In this document: positions 35,761-46,766 of the stretch, one piece after another
Numbering within the stretch: the first letter of the stretch is position 1
Layout: the number at the start of each line of letters is the position of its first letter
Origin: Maribacter halichondriae
GTDB lineage: Bacteria; Bacteroidota; Bacteroidia; Flavobacteriales; Flavobacteriaceae
Length of the DNA: 64,000 nucleotides
Direction: 5' to 3'
Assembly: GCF_027474825.1 (NCBI RefSeq)
Contig: NZ_CP107030.1
Location: forward strand, 1,928,529-1,992,528
Made by a program: the position numbers and the translations under genes
The notes under the pieces: generated by a model
The model's input: the letters and a program-made list of their open reading frames with translations, nothing else
The model's database searches: none
What the model was told of the DNA's origin: nothing

Positions 35761-38700
35761 TTAGTTGCCAAAGGTCTCCAAATAACTTCCCGGAATACCA
35801 GACTGTGACAACCCCTCAATGGATACCTGAATTTCTTTTGCGGCATCCGAATTAAAAAACTCAACTTTGGCATTGCCATTTTCATCAGTGTTAATGCTCG
35901 GGTTCCAATATAAAGTGGCTCGATAGTCAGGGGCTTCATGGCGGTCTAATTTCACATCATATTTTGGAGCGTAAAACGTTTTTGCCGCTGCATGCCCCAA
36001 AACAGTTACCTGAGGCAAAGTAATTTTCTCGGGCGTGGAGTAATATCCTTGTTTCGTATAAATCAAGATTATGCCGCTCTGACCTTGTAGCGCAGAGATC
36101 ATGGCAGCCGTACCTCCTTTCAAGACTTCGATACGTTCAATAGACCGAACATCCAAACTAAGAACAGAACCTGGTATCGGTGATTCTGCTGTTGCTATGC
36201 CTGAACCGCTAAGCCCACTTCGAGGTTGTTCTCCCAATCCCCCGCTTTGTAGCGCCGGGACCGACGTGGGCATTTGGGCCGATGTGGCCTCAAATTGTTG
36301 TACTCCGTCTATTAGCCACAATGGATTACCTCCGTTCCTTATACTGATTCTCCTATCCATTCCAGTGCCGGAGACGCGAATTCCCGCAATCCCACTTAAA
36401 AGTTGGAAAATATCATTTAAAGGTTCTTTGTCTTCAGAATAAATTGTGACGTCAGGTAGAATACCGGCAACCGAAGGCAATGGCGCCGTGGCCTTATCGA
36501 TTCTATCGGCTGCTACTGTGACCTCATCTAACATTGTGGTATTATCAAATGAGAACAGTGAGTCCATTTTCGACCGTGCGGCAGCGAATTCTAAAAAGGT
36601 ATCGTCTTCTTGGGCTTCAAAAGGCATCAGGGTTTTGAATTCGGGTTTCGGGGCTTTATATGTTCTTTCATCCAGTTCAACGGCAATTTCAATGGGTTTC
36701 GCTTTTTCGTTTTGAGCATTGAATACAAGCTTTACACTATCCTTTAGGTTTAGATTCTCAATAAGAAACTTTCCTTTTTCATCAGTCGTCGTCGTATAAA
36801 GTTTCGTTTCTTCGCTAGATTTGGTAAAAACGGAAAGAACACTATTGACCAAAGGTCGATTCTTTGCCTTATAGGCAGTACCTGAGATCTTTAGCCCTTG
36901 TGAAAATGAAAATTCTTTTTGGGCCATATCTTCTTGCCAAAGCTCTGGCCAAACGAACTTGCGCCAACCGTGGGTCATCATCACAAGATCCAATCGGTTC
37001 AACGTACTTCTCGTTTGGTCTTTAAAAAGCAATCCCGGATTTTCGATATGGCCCTTTACTTCGGATTCCAACAACAGATGGGTCAGAATATTCGAAGAAG
37101 TCGAACTTTTTAAGGATTGTTCGGTATCGGTAACAGCTACCGACATTTCGGTCGAAATCGGTCGGCCATCGGTATCGGTGACATTAACGTTAAGGGTGAT
37201 TTTACCCCTTTTCTCAAGTTTTGATGGTGTAATTTTGGCGCGAATCACCAACTCATCTTGGTTATTGATGAAAAGTGCACGTTCGCACCAAGGTTTTCTT
37301 TCTTCGTCAAAAAGCGTAAGGGTCAAAACACCGCTTGGAATTTTAGTTTTGGGAATGTCAAAAGAAAGGGTCGGGCGAATGCCAAATTCAAATTTTCCCT
37401 GATAGTATTTCTTATTTCGAAGACTTCCAATAATATAGAATGCCTTGTTTTTTAAATTTTCGCTAGCGGAGACAGTAACCTTTATACTGTTTTCACTTGA
37501 ATTGTTAATGGATAAGGAATATCCCTCATCCAAAACTTTCGGTAATGGAAATTGTCGACCATCATCAAGTACTGCGGTATATTGTTCCCCTTTTTTTGGA
37601 AGTAATTGGAAAAAGCCAGCCCCGTTTTCCAAAGTATTGAATTGGTTCAAAACTTTTCCCTGCGAGTCTTCGATATGGCCTTTTATATCTTTACCAAGAC
37701 CATTACTTCCAACCGCCTTAAAAGCCATTTTTATGGGAAGGTTCGCAACAGCATATCCTCCTTCGGGGAAAAACTGAAGGTCTATACTATTCGTGGCTTC
37801 AAGCCCAGTTTGTTTCCCTGAATCTCCGGTGACCTTGATTATTTTCGTGTAGAAGAAATCAGGGTCAAAGTTTTGCATCCAATCAGTATAGGCTCGTAGT
37901 TGATAATTGCCTTTTGGGATGTTTTTAGGAATTTTTAATGATCCGTATGACCTTCCGTTGACCAATTCATGGGTCTGAGATTTTAAAATGGCTTTATTTG
38001 ACCCAATTAGGTCTACATGAAGTACTTTGCTGGCCGGATTATATTCCAAGAAGCTTCCTAGGGTTGAGTAGGCGCTATACCACAGTTCTTCCCCTTCTAT
38101 AAAAATATCTCTGTCTGTATGTAGGTATACCTTTTCAAGGACATTACGTTGGTTGTAGCGATTCATTTTTTCCGACAATTCCTGAATGAACCTATCCTGT
38201 GAAATATCCGAGTCCATCACCCCGATGTTTTCGGCACTGTTCAAAAAAATCGAGTTGAAGGCCATGTCCTTTTCAAAAGAGGAGATGATTTCTTCTTCTA
38301 TCGGGGTTCGTTTGACGATTGGGTTGTTGGCCCAGAATTCTTGATTGTATCCAATGTCGTCCAGTTTATCCCAATCGCTCTGGTTCCTTTTGAGTCTGCC
38401 GCCTAACTTTTTGCGTGAAGTTGGGGTGTAATGTTCGAAGAAAACCAAAGATGAAGTCGTGGCGGTGTGATATTGCAAACTGTCGTTTCTATAGTAATCA
38501 AAAGCTTGATCTACTTTGATATAATCTAAAATTGAGGCACTATCTTTTTTATAGATGATTTCATAGGCAATTTCGTAGTCTTTCCAAGAACCGTTCTCCG
38601 TGGTTAGTCGAGTTAACTTCAAATCGTCCCTCGAGAGTTTCGCTTTTATTTTTAGGATATCATGACTTTCAGTATCGATAAAGACCTCTCCTTCGAAAGT

Positions 38701-39456
38701 AGGCGTTGCATTTGCCTGTAAGGGTTTGAAGTTGATAATAGCAATTTTGTTCTCACCAGATTGAATAAAATCAATGATTGAGAGATTAAAAAAAATTTCA
38801 AAATCATCTCGCAAGAGGAAGATAAGTTCATCGGTATCGGGCTGCAAGGGTGTTAAGAGTCGCGATAAAATGGTATAGTTTCGGTTAAACACGGCACTTT
38901 CCTTGAGCGCATAGCGACCTTCGAGGATACTCCAGTCCTTAATGCCATCTGTACCGTATCGAATATCATAGAAAATTTCCGAAAACTCCGAATAACTATT
39001 TCCATTTTTGGACTTTTGACGGTAAAATGCTTTTCCGTAGTTATTTGCGTTGGATTTCTCTTTTGCTTTTTGAAATGCCTTTGTAACAAGTTCTTGTGTG
39101 TAGTCGTCCTTTTTAGAAGCAATTATGGTTATCTCGTCTAGCAGATTTTCCGAAGGGGTCATCTCAATAGTTATATCAGCATTTCTGGAGACCTCAACTA
39201 TACTAGTATTATAATTCAAATGAGAAAATATCATTGAAGCCGGCAATGTTTCGACAGATATTACGAACTCGCCTTGTTCGTTGGTCGCTGTGCCCGTTGA
39301 AGATGATCCTAGCGCTATGTTACAATATGGAACAGGCTCGCCGGTCTTTTTGTCAATAACCTTTCCGTTTATCCGATTTTGTGAAACGACAAAATTTACA
39401 GAGGCAAACAAACAAAGAAAACAAAAAATGATTTTGCCGGACTTTTTTTCATACAC
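35761..39456 (-). CDS. MG2/TonB-plug/A2M-like multidomain envelope protein, copy 2 (intact)
   Basis: The intact member, 1231 residues. Order: signal peptide (1-25, ending VVSQ), CarbopepD_reg_2-like domain (about 28-110; INGKVIDKKTGEPVPYCNIA), a region with KAFYRQKSKNGNSYSEFSEI (about 120-400) as in CarbopepD/DUF5686-type proteins, an MG2-like domain (about 437; EKVYLHTDRDIFIEGEELWY), further beta-sandwich repeats, LDEVTVAAD followed by a TonB-plug-like domain (about 975-1150; RNGGNPLWLIDGVQQFEA, IERIEVLKGGTAAM), and a C-terminal segment (about 1177-1231; DYRATLYWNPSINTDENGNA) that resembles the alpha-2-macroglobulin A2M domain. No 22-strand barrel is present, so it is not a TonB receptor. 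Function unknown; probably anchored at or secreted across the envelope. Confidence 0.75.
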   Translation of the reverse strand: MYEKKSGKIIFCFLCLFASVNFVVSQNRINGKVIDKKTGEPVPYCNIALGSSSTGTATNEQGEFVISVETLPASMIFSHLNYNTSIVEVSRNADITIEMTPSENLLDEITIIASKKDDYTQELVTKAFQKAKEKSNANNYGKAFYRQKSKNGNSYSEFSEIFYDIRYGTDGIKDWSILEGRYALKESAVFNRNYTILSRLLTPLQPDTDELIFLLRDDFEIFFNLSIIDFIQSGENKIAIINFKPLQANATPTFEGEVFIDTESHDILKIKAKLSRDDLKLTRLTTENGSWKDYEIAYEIIYKKDSASILDYIKVDQAFDYYRNDSLQYHTATTSSLVFFEHYTPTSRKKLGGRLKRNQSDWDKLDDIGYNQEFWANNPIVKRTPIEEEIISSFEKDMAFNSIFLNSAENIGVMDSDISQDRFIQELSEKMNRYNQRNVLEKVYLHTDRDIFIEGEELWYSAYSTLGSFLEYNPASKVLHVDLIGSNKAILKSQTHELVNGRSYGSLKIPKNIPKGNYQLRAYTDWMQNFDPDFFYTKIIKVTGDSGKQTGLEATNSIDLQFFPEGGYAVANLPIKMAFKAVGSNGLGKDIKGHIEDSQGKVLNQFNTLENGAGFFQLLPKKGEQYTAVLDDGRQFPLPKVLDEGYSLSINNSSENSIKVTVSASENLKNKAFYIIGSLRNKKYYQGKFEFGIRPTLSFDIPKTKIPSGVLTLTLFDEERKPWCERALFINNQDELVIRAKITPSKLEKRGKITLNVNVTDTDGRPISTEMSVAVTDTEQSLKSSTSSNILTHLLLESEVKGHIENPGLLFKDQTRSTLNRLDLVMMTHGWRKFVWPELWQEDMAQKEFSFSQGLKISGTAYKAKNRPLVNSVLSVFTKSSEETKLYTTTTDEKGKFLIENLNLKDSVKLVFNAQNEKAKPIEIAVELDERTYKAPKPEFKTLMPFEAQEDDTFLEFAAARSKMDSLFSFDNTTMLDEVTVAADRIDKATAPLPSVAGILPDVTIYSEDKEPLNDIFQLLSGIAGIRVSGTGMDRRISIRNGGNPLWLIDGVQQFEATSAQMPTSVPALQSGGLGEQPRSGLSGSGIATAESPIPGSVLSLDVRSIERIEVLKGGTAAMISALQGQSGIILIYTKQGYYSTPEKITLPQVTVLGHAAAKTFYAPKYDVKLDRHEAPDYRATLYWNPSINTDENGNAKVEFFNSDAAKEIQVSIEGLSQSGIPGSYLETFGN

Positions 39457-39509
39457 CTCTTTTAAAGCAAAAAGTAATTTAGTGAAATTAAACCTTGGTG
39501 ATAGCCCTT

Positions 39510-42500
39510 CTACTCTGTCTCTCCAAAAGTCTGTAAAAATACTCCAGGCCTACCATCTTGAGAGAGTCCTTCTAACTCCACTTGAATCTGTTCGGCAACA
39601 TCTGAATTAAAAAATTCGATGGTCGCATTTCCATTAATATCAGTGAAAATAGATGGATTCCAATACAAGGTGGCCCGATAGTCGGGCGCTTTATGTCTTT
39701 CTAGCTTTACGTCGTATTTGGGAGCGTAAAACTCCCTGGTTTCGGAATGTCCTGAAATGGTAAAATCAGGAGAAATAATTGGGGGTGTACCTTCGCCTTT
39801 TTTGGTATATAGCAGAATGACCCCATTGCCCCCTCTTGAACCGTAGATAGCCGCGGATGCTCCTCTTAGAATTTCTACCCTTTCTATGGTGAAGGTATCC
39901 ATGGTTTCTATAAAGGTAGGAACAGGAACTGGTGCTACCGCTTGGTCGATTCTATATACCAGTTGGGGATTGGGATTGTCAGAATTTCGAGCAGCACGCT
40001 GCGCTTCTCGCGCCCTCGTCAACGCCGAAGGGTTATCATTATATACGGGAATTCCATCAAGAACCCATAAAGGAGTACCTCTATTTCTAATACTGACCGT
40101 ATTTCCATTGACCGATACCCCTGCAAAAAGACCTATTAATTGAAGTACTGTTTGTATCGCAGGATGTTCCGATGTGTATAAGGTAGCATCAGGGGTTTGA
40201 CCATATGTCGAGGGCGTTTGATTTCTGTTTTTTTCTTTATTCTTCTCGGTAACGACCACTTCATCCAACTTCGTGACATTCTCGAAATCATACAAAGATT
40301 CGAATCTTCTACGGGTATTCGAAATGTCGACATATGTTTCGGTATTTTTGGTTTCTTCCACAGAAACGGCACTTTCAAATTGCGACTGGGGCAATTCTGT
40401 TTTGATTTCATCCAGAGTCACTTTAACGTCGATAGGCCTATCTTTGATATCGATAGCATTGAACACAATTTGTGTGCTGCCGCTAAAATCAAAATCAGGT
40501 ACTGAAAACCTTCCATTCAAAGCAGTTTTTGACGTAAACATTCTCATTTGTTCTCCTGATTTGGCAATGATATTCAATGTAGCATTGGGCAATGGTTTGC
40601 CAAAAGGTGTTTCCGCAATTCCGGATATTGGCAGTCCTTCTGCAAAATCGAATTTTTGGAAAAATTCGATTCCGCTTTTATTTCCTGCCATGGAAACTTT
40701 CTCCAACCATGGGTCAGCATAACAAGATCTAAACGCTGCACCGTTGCATTTTCTTGGTCTTTAAAAAGAAGTCCTGGATTGCTGATATGGCCTTTTAGGT
40801 CTGATTGCAACAATAGGTGGGTCAGAATATTCCCTGCACCTTTGTTTTTTTCCACTTGATTGGCATCAGTTACGGCCATTGAGAGTTCCGTGGCAATGGG
40901 ATTTCCAAAAACATCGGTCACATGTATGCCGACGGTAACCTTATCTCTTTTAATAAAGGCTTTCTTATCGACTCTTGTAGTAATCACCAATTCTTCCTGA
41001 TTATTCACAAATAGGGCGCGTTCACACCAAGGCTTTTTATACTGATCGAATAGGGTAAGTGTCATTACACCACTGGGAATTCCGTTTTTCGGTATTTCAA
41101 AATCGACAAATTCTTTGTCGCTAAATTCGAATTTTCCTTTATAGTATTTCCTATTATTGATATGGCCGACTACATAAAAGGCCTGCCGTCTTAATTCATC
41201 ACTCCCCTGCACTTTGACACGAACACTTTTTTCACTTGTATTATTGACCGTCATCGAATAGCCTATCTCCATCGCTTTGGGCAATGGGTATTGAACGCCG
41301 TTATCCAGTACGGCCATATACTGTTCGCCTTTTTCAGGGACTAGTTGAAAGAAACCCGCACCTCTGTCGAGCGTGTTCAATGGGGCGACCGATTTACCTT
41401 TGCTGTTTACCACTTTCCCTTTTATGTCTTTGTCAAGACCATCATTTCCAATGGCCTTAAAAGCTATTTTTCCGGCAAGGCCTGCTACGGAATAACCTCC
41501 CTCCGGGAAAAACTGCAAATCGATTTCCACTTCGGAATTCGAAGAAATAGGTGTTTTTGATGCTCCATTGAGTATTGTAATCTTTTTGGTGAAAAAGAAA
41601 TCATGGTCAAAGTTCCGCATCCATTGGGTGTAGGCGCGAAGCTTGTAATTTCCTGAAGGAAGGTTCTTGGGAATGTCAATGGAACCTGAACTTCTACCTT
41701 GACCTATTGCATGGGTTTGTGAAACCAGTATTCTATTTTTTGGATTTATCAAATCGACATGTAGTACACCGCTTGCCAATGAATATTGGTGAAATGCACC
41801 CAATACCGTGTAGCCGCTGTACCAAATGGTTTCACCGACGGAGAACAAATCTTTATCGGTATGTAGGTATACCTTTTCAACGGGATTGTAATTGTTATAA
41901 TCGATTACGGCCGTGTTAAGGTCTTTTATCAGAGGATCATTGACTAGGTCTGATTGCTGAAATGTAATTTGTTCGCGACTATTAAGGAATATAGATCCAA
42001 AGGCTTTGTCTTTTTCAAAGGATGATATGACCTCATTTTCTACGGGCGTTCTTTTTACGATAGGATTGTCTTCCCAGAATTTTTCATTGTACCCTATTTC
42101 ATCCAAAAGTTGCCAATCGCTCTTTCTTTTTTTTGAAATTGCCTCCAAGTTTTTTCCAAGATAAAGGCACGTAGTATTCGAAAAAAACGAGATTTGATGT
42201 CGAGGAAACCGGATATTGCAAGCCATCATCTTTATAATAGTCAAAGCTATGGTCGACCTTTATAAAATCGATGATGGAGCCCATGGTACTGTCAATTTTA
42301 TAACTTATCTCGTACGCTATCTTATAATTTTTCCAAGAACTATTCTTTTCCTTAAGACGCACTAATTTTAAATCGTCTTCTTCCAAATTCCCCGTAATCT
42401 TCAAAATATCGTAGGTATCCGCATTAATATAGACTTCGCCCTCGAAAGTTGTTTTAGGTGCTTGCTCGGTAGGTTTGAACCATACAACCATGATTTTTCC

Positions 42501-43202
42501 GGCATCAGATTCGATAACATCGACGACCCTAATATTATAGTAGGCTTCCATGTTCTTGCTTAGCGGGAAAAAAAGTTCATCGGTCTCTGGCTGCAATGGT
42601 GTCAACCAACGTGACAAAAGAGTATAATTTTTATTGTTGACGAATTCATCCTTTAGGGCGTATCTTCCTTCAAGGATGTTCCAATCTTCAATACCTTTTG
42701 TAGTGTAGCGGATGTCATATATAATTTCCGAAAACTCCGAATAATTATCACCGTTCTTCGACTTCTGTCGATAGAACCCTTTGCCGTACTTACGTTGACT
42801 AGATTGCCGATTAGCCTTTTGATAAGCTTTTTGTGCGAGTTCTAGGGCATAGAAATCCTTTTTGTTGGCTATCACGGTGACCTCATCAAGATTGTTGGTG
42901 AATGGTTGGAGTTCAACAACGTTATCGGAGTTTTGGGAAATCTCAAAAATCTTTTCCCCATAACTGATATGTGAGAAAACCAGTTTTATAGGCAAGGAAT
43001 CTACCTCGATTATGAACTCCCCGAGTTCGTTGCTTACCGTACCTATTAGGGAAGCTTCTACAGAAATATTGCAATAGGGAATGATTTCACCGTTTTTTCC
43101 ATCAATGACTTTGCCATAGATTTTTTCTTGCGCATGAATAAATTGGGTGAGCGCACTTAGAAAAACAAGAGACAATAGAATGTTGCCCACAAAATGCTTC
43201 AT
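39510..43202 (-). CDS. MG2/TonB-plug/A2M-like multidomain protein, copy 3 (frameshifted)
   Basis: Repaired length 1230 residues, collinear with copy 2 (1231). Start at ATG 43202 (MKHFVGNILLSLVFLSALTQ signal peptide), preceded by a good -7 box at 43242. CarbopepD_reg_2, KGFYRQKSKNGDNYSEFSEI, MG2 (EKVYLHTDKDLFSVGETIWY), KLDEVVVTEKNKEKN, plug (SIRNRGTPLWVLDGIPVY) and the A2M-like end DYRATLYWNPSIFTDINGNA are all present. Breaks: an A8 run (42127-42134 as T on the plus strand) where 7 would keep frame with copy 2 (GGNFKKRKSDW), and an A5 run at 40660-40664 where one base is missing (ESNFFQKFDFAEGL). Both are homopolymers, so likely errors. It ends 53 bp before copy 2 begins. Confidence 0.75.
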
Positions 43203-43241
43203 CTTGCTTATGGTTGAAGTAAGAATGTACGAAGTAAAAAT

Positions 43242-43249
43242 CAAAAATA
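43242..43249 (-). promoter_or_regulatory. Promoter -7 box of MG2/plug copy 3
   Basis: Minus-strand TATTTTTG (plus CAAAAATA) matches TAnnTTTG, 40 bp upstream of the ATG at 43202 and just after the trpS stop, giving the array its own promoter. Confidence 0.5.
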
Positions 43250-43272
43250 AAAGGAGGTCGAATATAAAAATC

Positions 43273-44241
43273 TTAATAACCGACTTTAGTGCGAACCCGC
43301 TCTAAAACCACATCCGCCACTTTTTTGGCTTTATCGGCACCAAGTGACAGGGCGTGATCGATTTCATCCAAGTGGGTCATGTAGTAGTTGAACCGTTCTT
43401 GGGCATGACCGAATTTTTCTATGACAACTTCGAACAAGGCTTGCTTGGCATGGCCATAACCATAATTTCCTCCCAAATAATTTTGGTGCATTTCGGCAAT
43501 TTGTTCGGGTGAGGCTAAAATCTTATACAGCGCGAAGACATTGTCATCATCTGGATTTTTGGGCGCTTCCATAGGTATAGAATCGGTCTGAATGCCCATA
43601 ATCTGCTTTCGAAGCTGTTTGTGCGGCTGAAATATATTGATGAGGTTGCCTTTGCTTTTGCTCATTTTTTCGCCATCGGTACCAGGTACGTACTTTGTCT
43701 TTTCTTGCACTTTTGCTTCCGGAAGCACAAAGGTTTCCCCTAACTGCGCATGGAATCTTGAAGCGACATCACGGGTCATTTCCAAATGTTGTAATTGGTC
43801 TTTCCCCACGGGAACCATATTCGCATCGTACAAGAGAATATCCGCGGCCATGAGCATGGGGTAGTTGAACAGGCCTGCATTCACATCTTCCAACCGGTCC
43901 GCCTTATCCTTGAACGAAGTTGCGAGCGTCAAACGTTGGTACGGAAAAAAACAGCTCAGGTACCAGGCCAATTCTGTAACCTGTGGCACATCGCTTTGAC
44001 GATAAAAAACGGTTTTGTTGATATCGAGACCGAAGGCAAGCCAAGCTGCAGCGGTTGCGTAGGTATTGTTTCTTAATTCTTCCCCATTTTTTATCTGGGT
44101 CAACGAGTGCATATCGGCAATAAACAGAAAGGATTCGTTTTTGGGGTCCGACGCCATTTCGATGGCGGGAATGATGGCCCCCAAAATATTTCCTAAATGT
44201 GGAGTTCCCGTACTTTGTATTCCTGTTAATATTCTTGCCAT
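43273..44241 (-). CDS. trpS: Tryptophan--tRNA ligase
   Basis: A class Ic aminoacyl-tRNA synthetase, 322 residues. The HIGH-type motif is TGTPHLGN close to the N-terminus and the KMSKS loop is DGEKMSKSKGNL. MLMAADILLYDANMVPVGKD is the conserved dimer/ATP-site segment. Start at ATG 44241 (MARILTGIQSTGTPHLGN); the frame is open to 44283 but the upstream part overlaps its promoter. Divergent from plsC with both -7 boxes between. Confidence 0.97.
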   Translation of the reverse strand: MARILTGIQSTGTPHLGNILGAIIPAIEMASDPKNESFLFIADMHSLTQIKNGEELRNNTYATAAAWLAFGLDINKTVFYRQSDVPQVTELAWYLSCFFPYQRLTLATSFKDKADRLEDVNAGLFNYPMLMAADILLYDANMVPVGKDQLQHLEMTRDVASRFHAQLGETFVLPEAKVQEKTKYVPGTDGEKMSKSKGNLINIFQPHKQLRKQIMGIQTDSIPMEAPKNPDDDNVFALYKILASPEQIAEMHQNYLGGNYGYGHAKQALFEVVIEKFGHAQERFNYYMTHLDEIDHALSLGADKAKKVADVVLERVRTKVGY

Positions 44242-44262
44242 CCAATTAAATTCTAAGAGCGA

Positions 44263-44270
44263 CAAAGGTA
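44263..44270 (-). promoter_or_regulatory. trpS: trpS promoter -7 box
   Basis: Minus-strand TACCTTTG (plus CAAAGGTA) is an exact TAnnTTTG match, 21 bp upstream of the trpS ATG. It excludes the longer start at 44283. Confidence 0.6.
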
Positions 44271-44292
44271 AAACAAATCGCAAAAATCCTAG

Positions 44293-44300
44293 TACTTTTG
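44293..44300 (+). promoter_or_regulatory. plsC: plsC promoter -7 box
   Basis: TACTTTTG is an exact TAnnTTTG match, only 5 bp before the ATG at 44306, so the mRNA would be nearly leaderless. The trpS -7 box is 22 bp away on the other strand. Confidence 0.5.
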
Positions 44301-44305
44301 GAGCA

Positions 44306-45049
44306 ATGCTTCAACTAGTAAGAAATATAGGCCATGCACTATATCGGATTTGGTTTTACGTGTTGGTCGCCGTGCCAATAGTGGTCTTTTTTCCATTTCT
44401 TTTGTTGTTCACGGTATCGGAAAAATGGTACCCCCAATTTTTTTGGATGGCCCGTAATTTATGGGCGACACCCATTCTATATGGTATGGGATGTCCTCCA
44501 AACATTACAAGGGAGCAGAAAATGCAAAGACGGAAAAGTTACATGCTGGTTGCAAACCATACCAGCATGTTGGATATCATGTTGATGCTGTATGCAAGTA
44601 GAAATCCCTTCGTCTTTGTCGGGAAGAAAGAATTGGTAAAAATTCCACTCTTCGGATTTTTTTATAAACGTGTTTGCATTCTGGTCGACCGTGAGGATTC
44701 AAAGAGTCGAACGGGAGTCTATCGAAGGGCGCAACGCCGATTAAACCAAGGATTGAGTATTTGTATTTTCCCAGAGGGCGGAGTCCCCGAGGAAAATATC
44801 ATTTTAGATGAGTTTAAAGACGGAGCTTTTAAGATGGCCATTGCTCATGATATTCCGATTATACCCATGACGTTTTTGGATAATAAAAAAAGATTTCCAT
44901 TTACTTTTTTTAGCGGTGGTCCAGGCGTAACTAGGGTCACAGTACATTGTTTTTTTGAAACCGGGCTCTTGGCCGAAGAAGATAAATCTATGCTACGGGA
45001 AGAAGTTCGAGCGGTCATTTTGGCGGCATTGACCAAGACAAAAAACTAA
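44306..45049 (+). CDS. plsC: 1-acyl-sn-glycerol-3-phosphate acyltransferase (PlsC family)
   Basis: A 247-residue membrane acyltransferase that makes phosphatidic acid. The HX4D motif is NHTSMLD, the glycerol-phosphate motif is FPEGG in ICIFPEGGVPEENI, and a hydrophobic N-terminal helix (IWFYVLVAVPIVVFFPFLLL) anchors it. The open frame extends upstream through the trpS start region to 44066, but ATG 44306 fits family length and the promoter. A double hairpin follows the stop. Confidence 0.93.
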   Translation: MLQLVRNIGHALYRIWFYVLVAVPIVVFFPFLLLFTVSEKWYPQFFWMARNLWATPILYGMGCPPNITREQKMQRRKSYMLVANHTSMLDIMLMLYASRNPFVFVGKKELVKIPLFGFFYKRVCILVDREDSKSRTGVYRRAQRRLNQGLSICIFPEGGVPEENIILDEFKDGAFKMAIAHDIPIIPMTFLDNKKRFPFTFFSGGPGVTRVTVHCFFETGLLAEEDKSMLREEVRAVILAALTKTKN

Positions 45050-45104
45050 AAAGCGCCCCGACACGTGCCGGGGCGCTTTAGGGGTCATCTTTTAGAGGAT
45101 GACC
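45050..45104 (+). terminator. Two consecutive hairpins after plsC
   Basis: Hairpin 1: AAAGCGCCCCG / CGGGGCGCTTT (45050-45060 and 45069-45079), an 11-bp perfect GC-rich stem. Hairpin 2: GGTCATC / GATGACC (about 45083-45104). Little T run follows either, but the convergent position supports a terminator. Confidence 0.75.
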
Positions 45105-45188
45105 TACCTAACCAACTTCTTTATAAGCTCAAGCTCAAATATGTTCGTTTACAACTTTACCCTTGTATTTCCATTCACTTACTTCTTC

Positions 45189-46726
45189 TTAAAATTTAAA
45201 ACTCAATCCGCTATATACTCCTAACGAATAAGGCTGAAAAGTACCTTGGGTATTCGAAAAAGTGTTCAATTGATATTTAAAGACAGGTTCAATGTTGAGC
45301 CGTACCTTGGGCGTAAATTTATAGTTGATCCCGAGTCCGAGATTACCACTAAAGTTTACTGAATTTAGATTGTTCGCCTCGCCCATTTCCGTAGTAAGGT
45401 CTCCCGAGCTAAGCGATACCGAATTATCCACCAAGAATAATGAGCTTACACCACCGATGACATTGATGCCGAACCGTTTGTCCACCAATGCGTAATCCAA
45501 TTCTACGGGCACTTCGACATAGCCGAACTCTTGGGCCATAACTCCGTCACGGGCGGTACTTTTGCCTGCCACGTCACTTGACAAACTTTCTTTTTGTGGC
45601 AGGGCCACCGCCCCGACCTTACTTGTGACGACAAGGTTTTGTGATTGGGCGGTATAACTGATATTATCGATTTGCCCAGTAGACCTGTCCGTCAAGGCAT
45701 TAGAGGCGGTCAAAGCCGAGGTAAACTCAATTTCATTGGTATCGTAACCATAATCCACTTTATTGATACCGGTACGAATACTTAACTTTTTGCTAAGTGC
45801 ATACCCGACCGAGAGCCCATAACTCATATTTATATCTCCCGATTTTGAATTGGGCACAAAAGCGGAATGTATCGGTGAACCTTCGCCGAACGAATTGAAA
45901 TAAACCGGCGCAACATTCGCACCGACGGACCAACGCCCATTTTTGTTTTCGGCAATCCCAGCCTCTTCTGGATTTTCTATTTCATCAAAAATGGATTTCT
46001 TTTCAATGTTCTCTTCCAGATTTTTAGGAGTTTCTTTTTCCGTTTGGGCTATTCCATCATCTTGTTGTTTTTCTAGAGCCCCTTCTGAAGATTTTCTTGA
46101 ATCGGATCGTACAACGGCATCTTCCTTGTCTTGAGTTTCGCCAAGAGCATCGTCTTTTTTCAGAACCGCTACTGCTTCTTGCTCATTCTGAGTAACCTCT
46201 TGAATCGGTTTATACTCGAGCAAACCCTCATGTTCGAGATGATTTTTTTCACGTTCGCTAACAACAACGCGCGTCTCTTGTTTTTTAGTACTAATGGCTT
46301 TCCCATCATCACTATTCCTTAAATTGGATTTAATCGGATTATCGTTTTCTTCCAGGGCGTCTCCAGTAGCGTTGCTATTTTCCAATTCGTCTTTAGAGTC
46401 GGATGTTACAACTGCCTCTTCGGCATCTTGTATATCCAAAACCTTTTCTACCTCGTCCTTCGAAGCTGCCGGATCTACATCTTGCGGTTTTTCCACATCG
46501 GTGACAGTAGGCTTGCCTTCAGTGGTATCTGCGAACGGATTAATGGCATAAATCAATATTGCCAAAACCGCAGCGATACCCCCAGCTTCCACCAAATCGG
46601 AATGACCCTACGCCTGTTTTTTTTATCCAAGGAAGCCGATATATTTTCCCAAACTTTTTCGTCGGGAATCTCCGAGAAATCCTTGAATTTCTCTTGAAAT
46701 AATTTGTCTAAGTTCTTTTTGCTCAT
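45189..46726 (-). CDS. Dual-membrane-spanning anti-sigma-like protein (Dma type), frameshifted
   Basis: Repaired 512 residues from ATG 46726. Residues 1-42 are a cytoplasmic anti-sigma-like segment (SKKNLDKLFQEKFKDFSEIP, KVWENISASL), 43-63 a single transmembrane helix, 66-264 an acidic low-complexity linker of about 200 residues, and 265-512 an outer-membrane beta-barrel (starting RWSVGANVAPVYFNSF) ending in Phe (SGLSFKF), the outer-membrane signature. The frame breaks at the C5 run 46579-46583; one more G restores WWKLGGIAAVLAI. It follows an ECF sigma gene by 40 nt. The architecture matches the dual membrane-spanning anti-sigma factors reported in Bacteroides, where they control vesiculation. 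Confidence 0.8.
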
Positions 46727-46766
46727 TTTACAATGACTTTGTGTTTGCACACCATGAATATTAGGG

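Noticed and set aside
36101..37821. Several plus-strand frames of 60-147 codons under MG2/plug copy 2
   Set aside because: They overlap an intact 1231-residue gene with clear domains, lack promoters and have no recognisable family.
35761..39456. Copy 2 as a normal TonB-dependent receptor
   Set aside because: The plug is followed by only about 80 residues, with no beta-barrel and no room for one.
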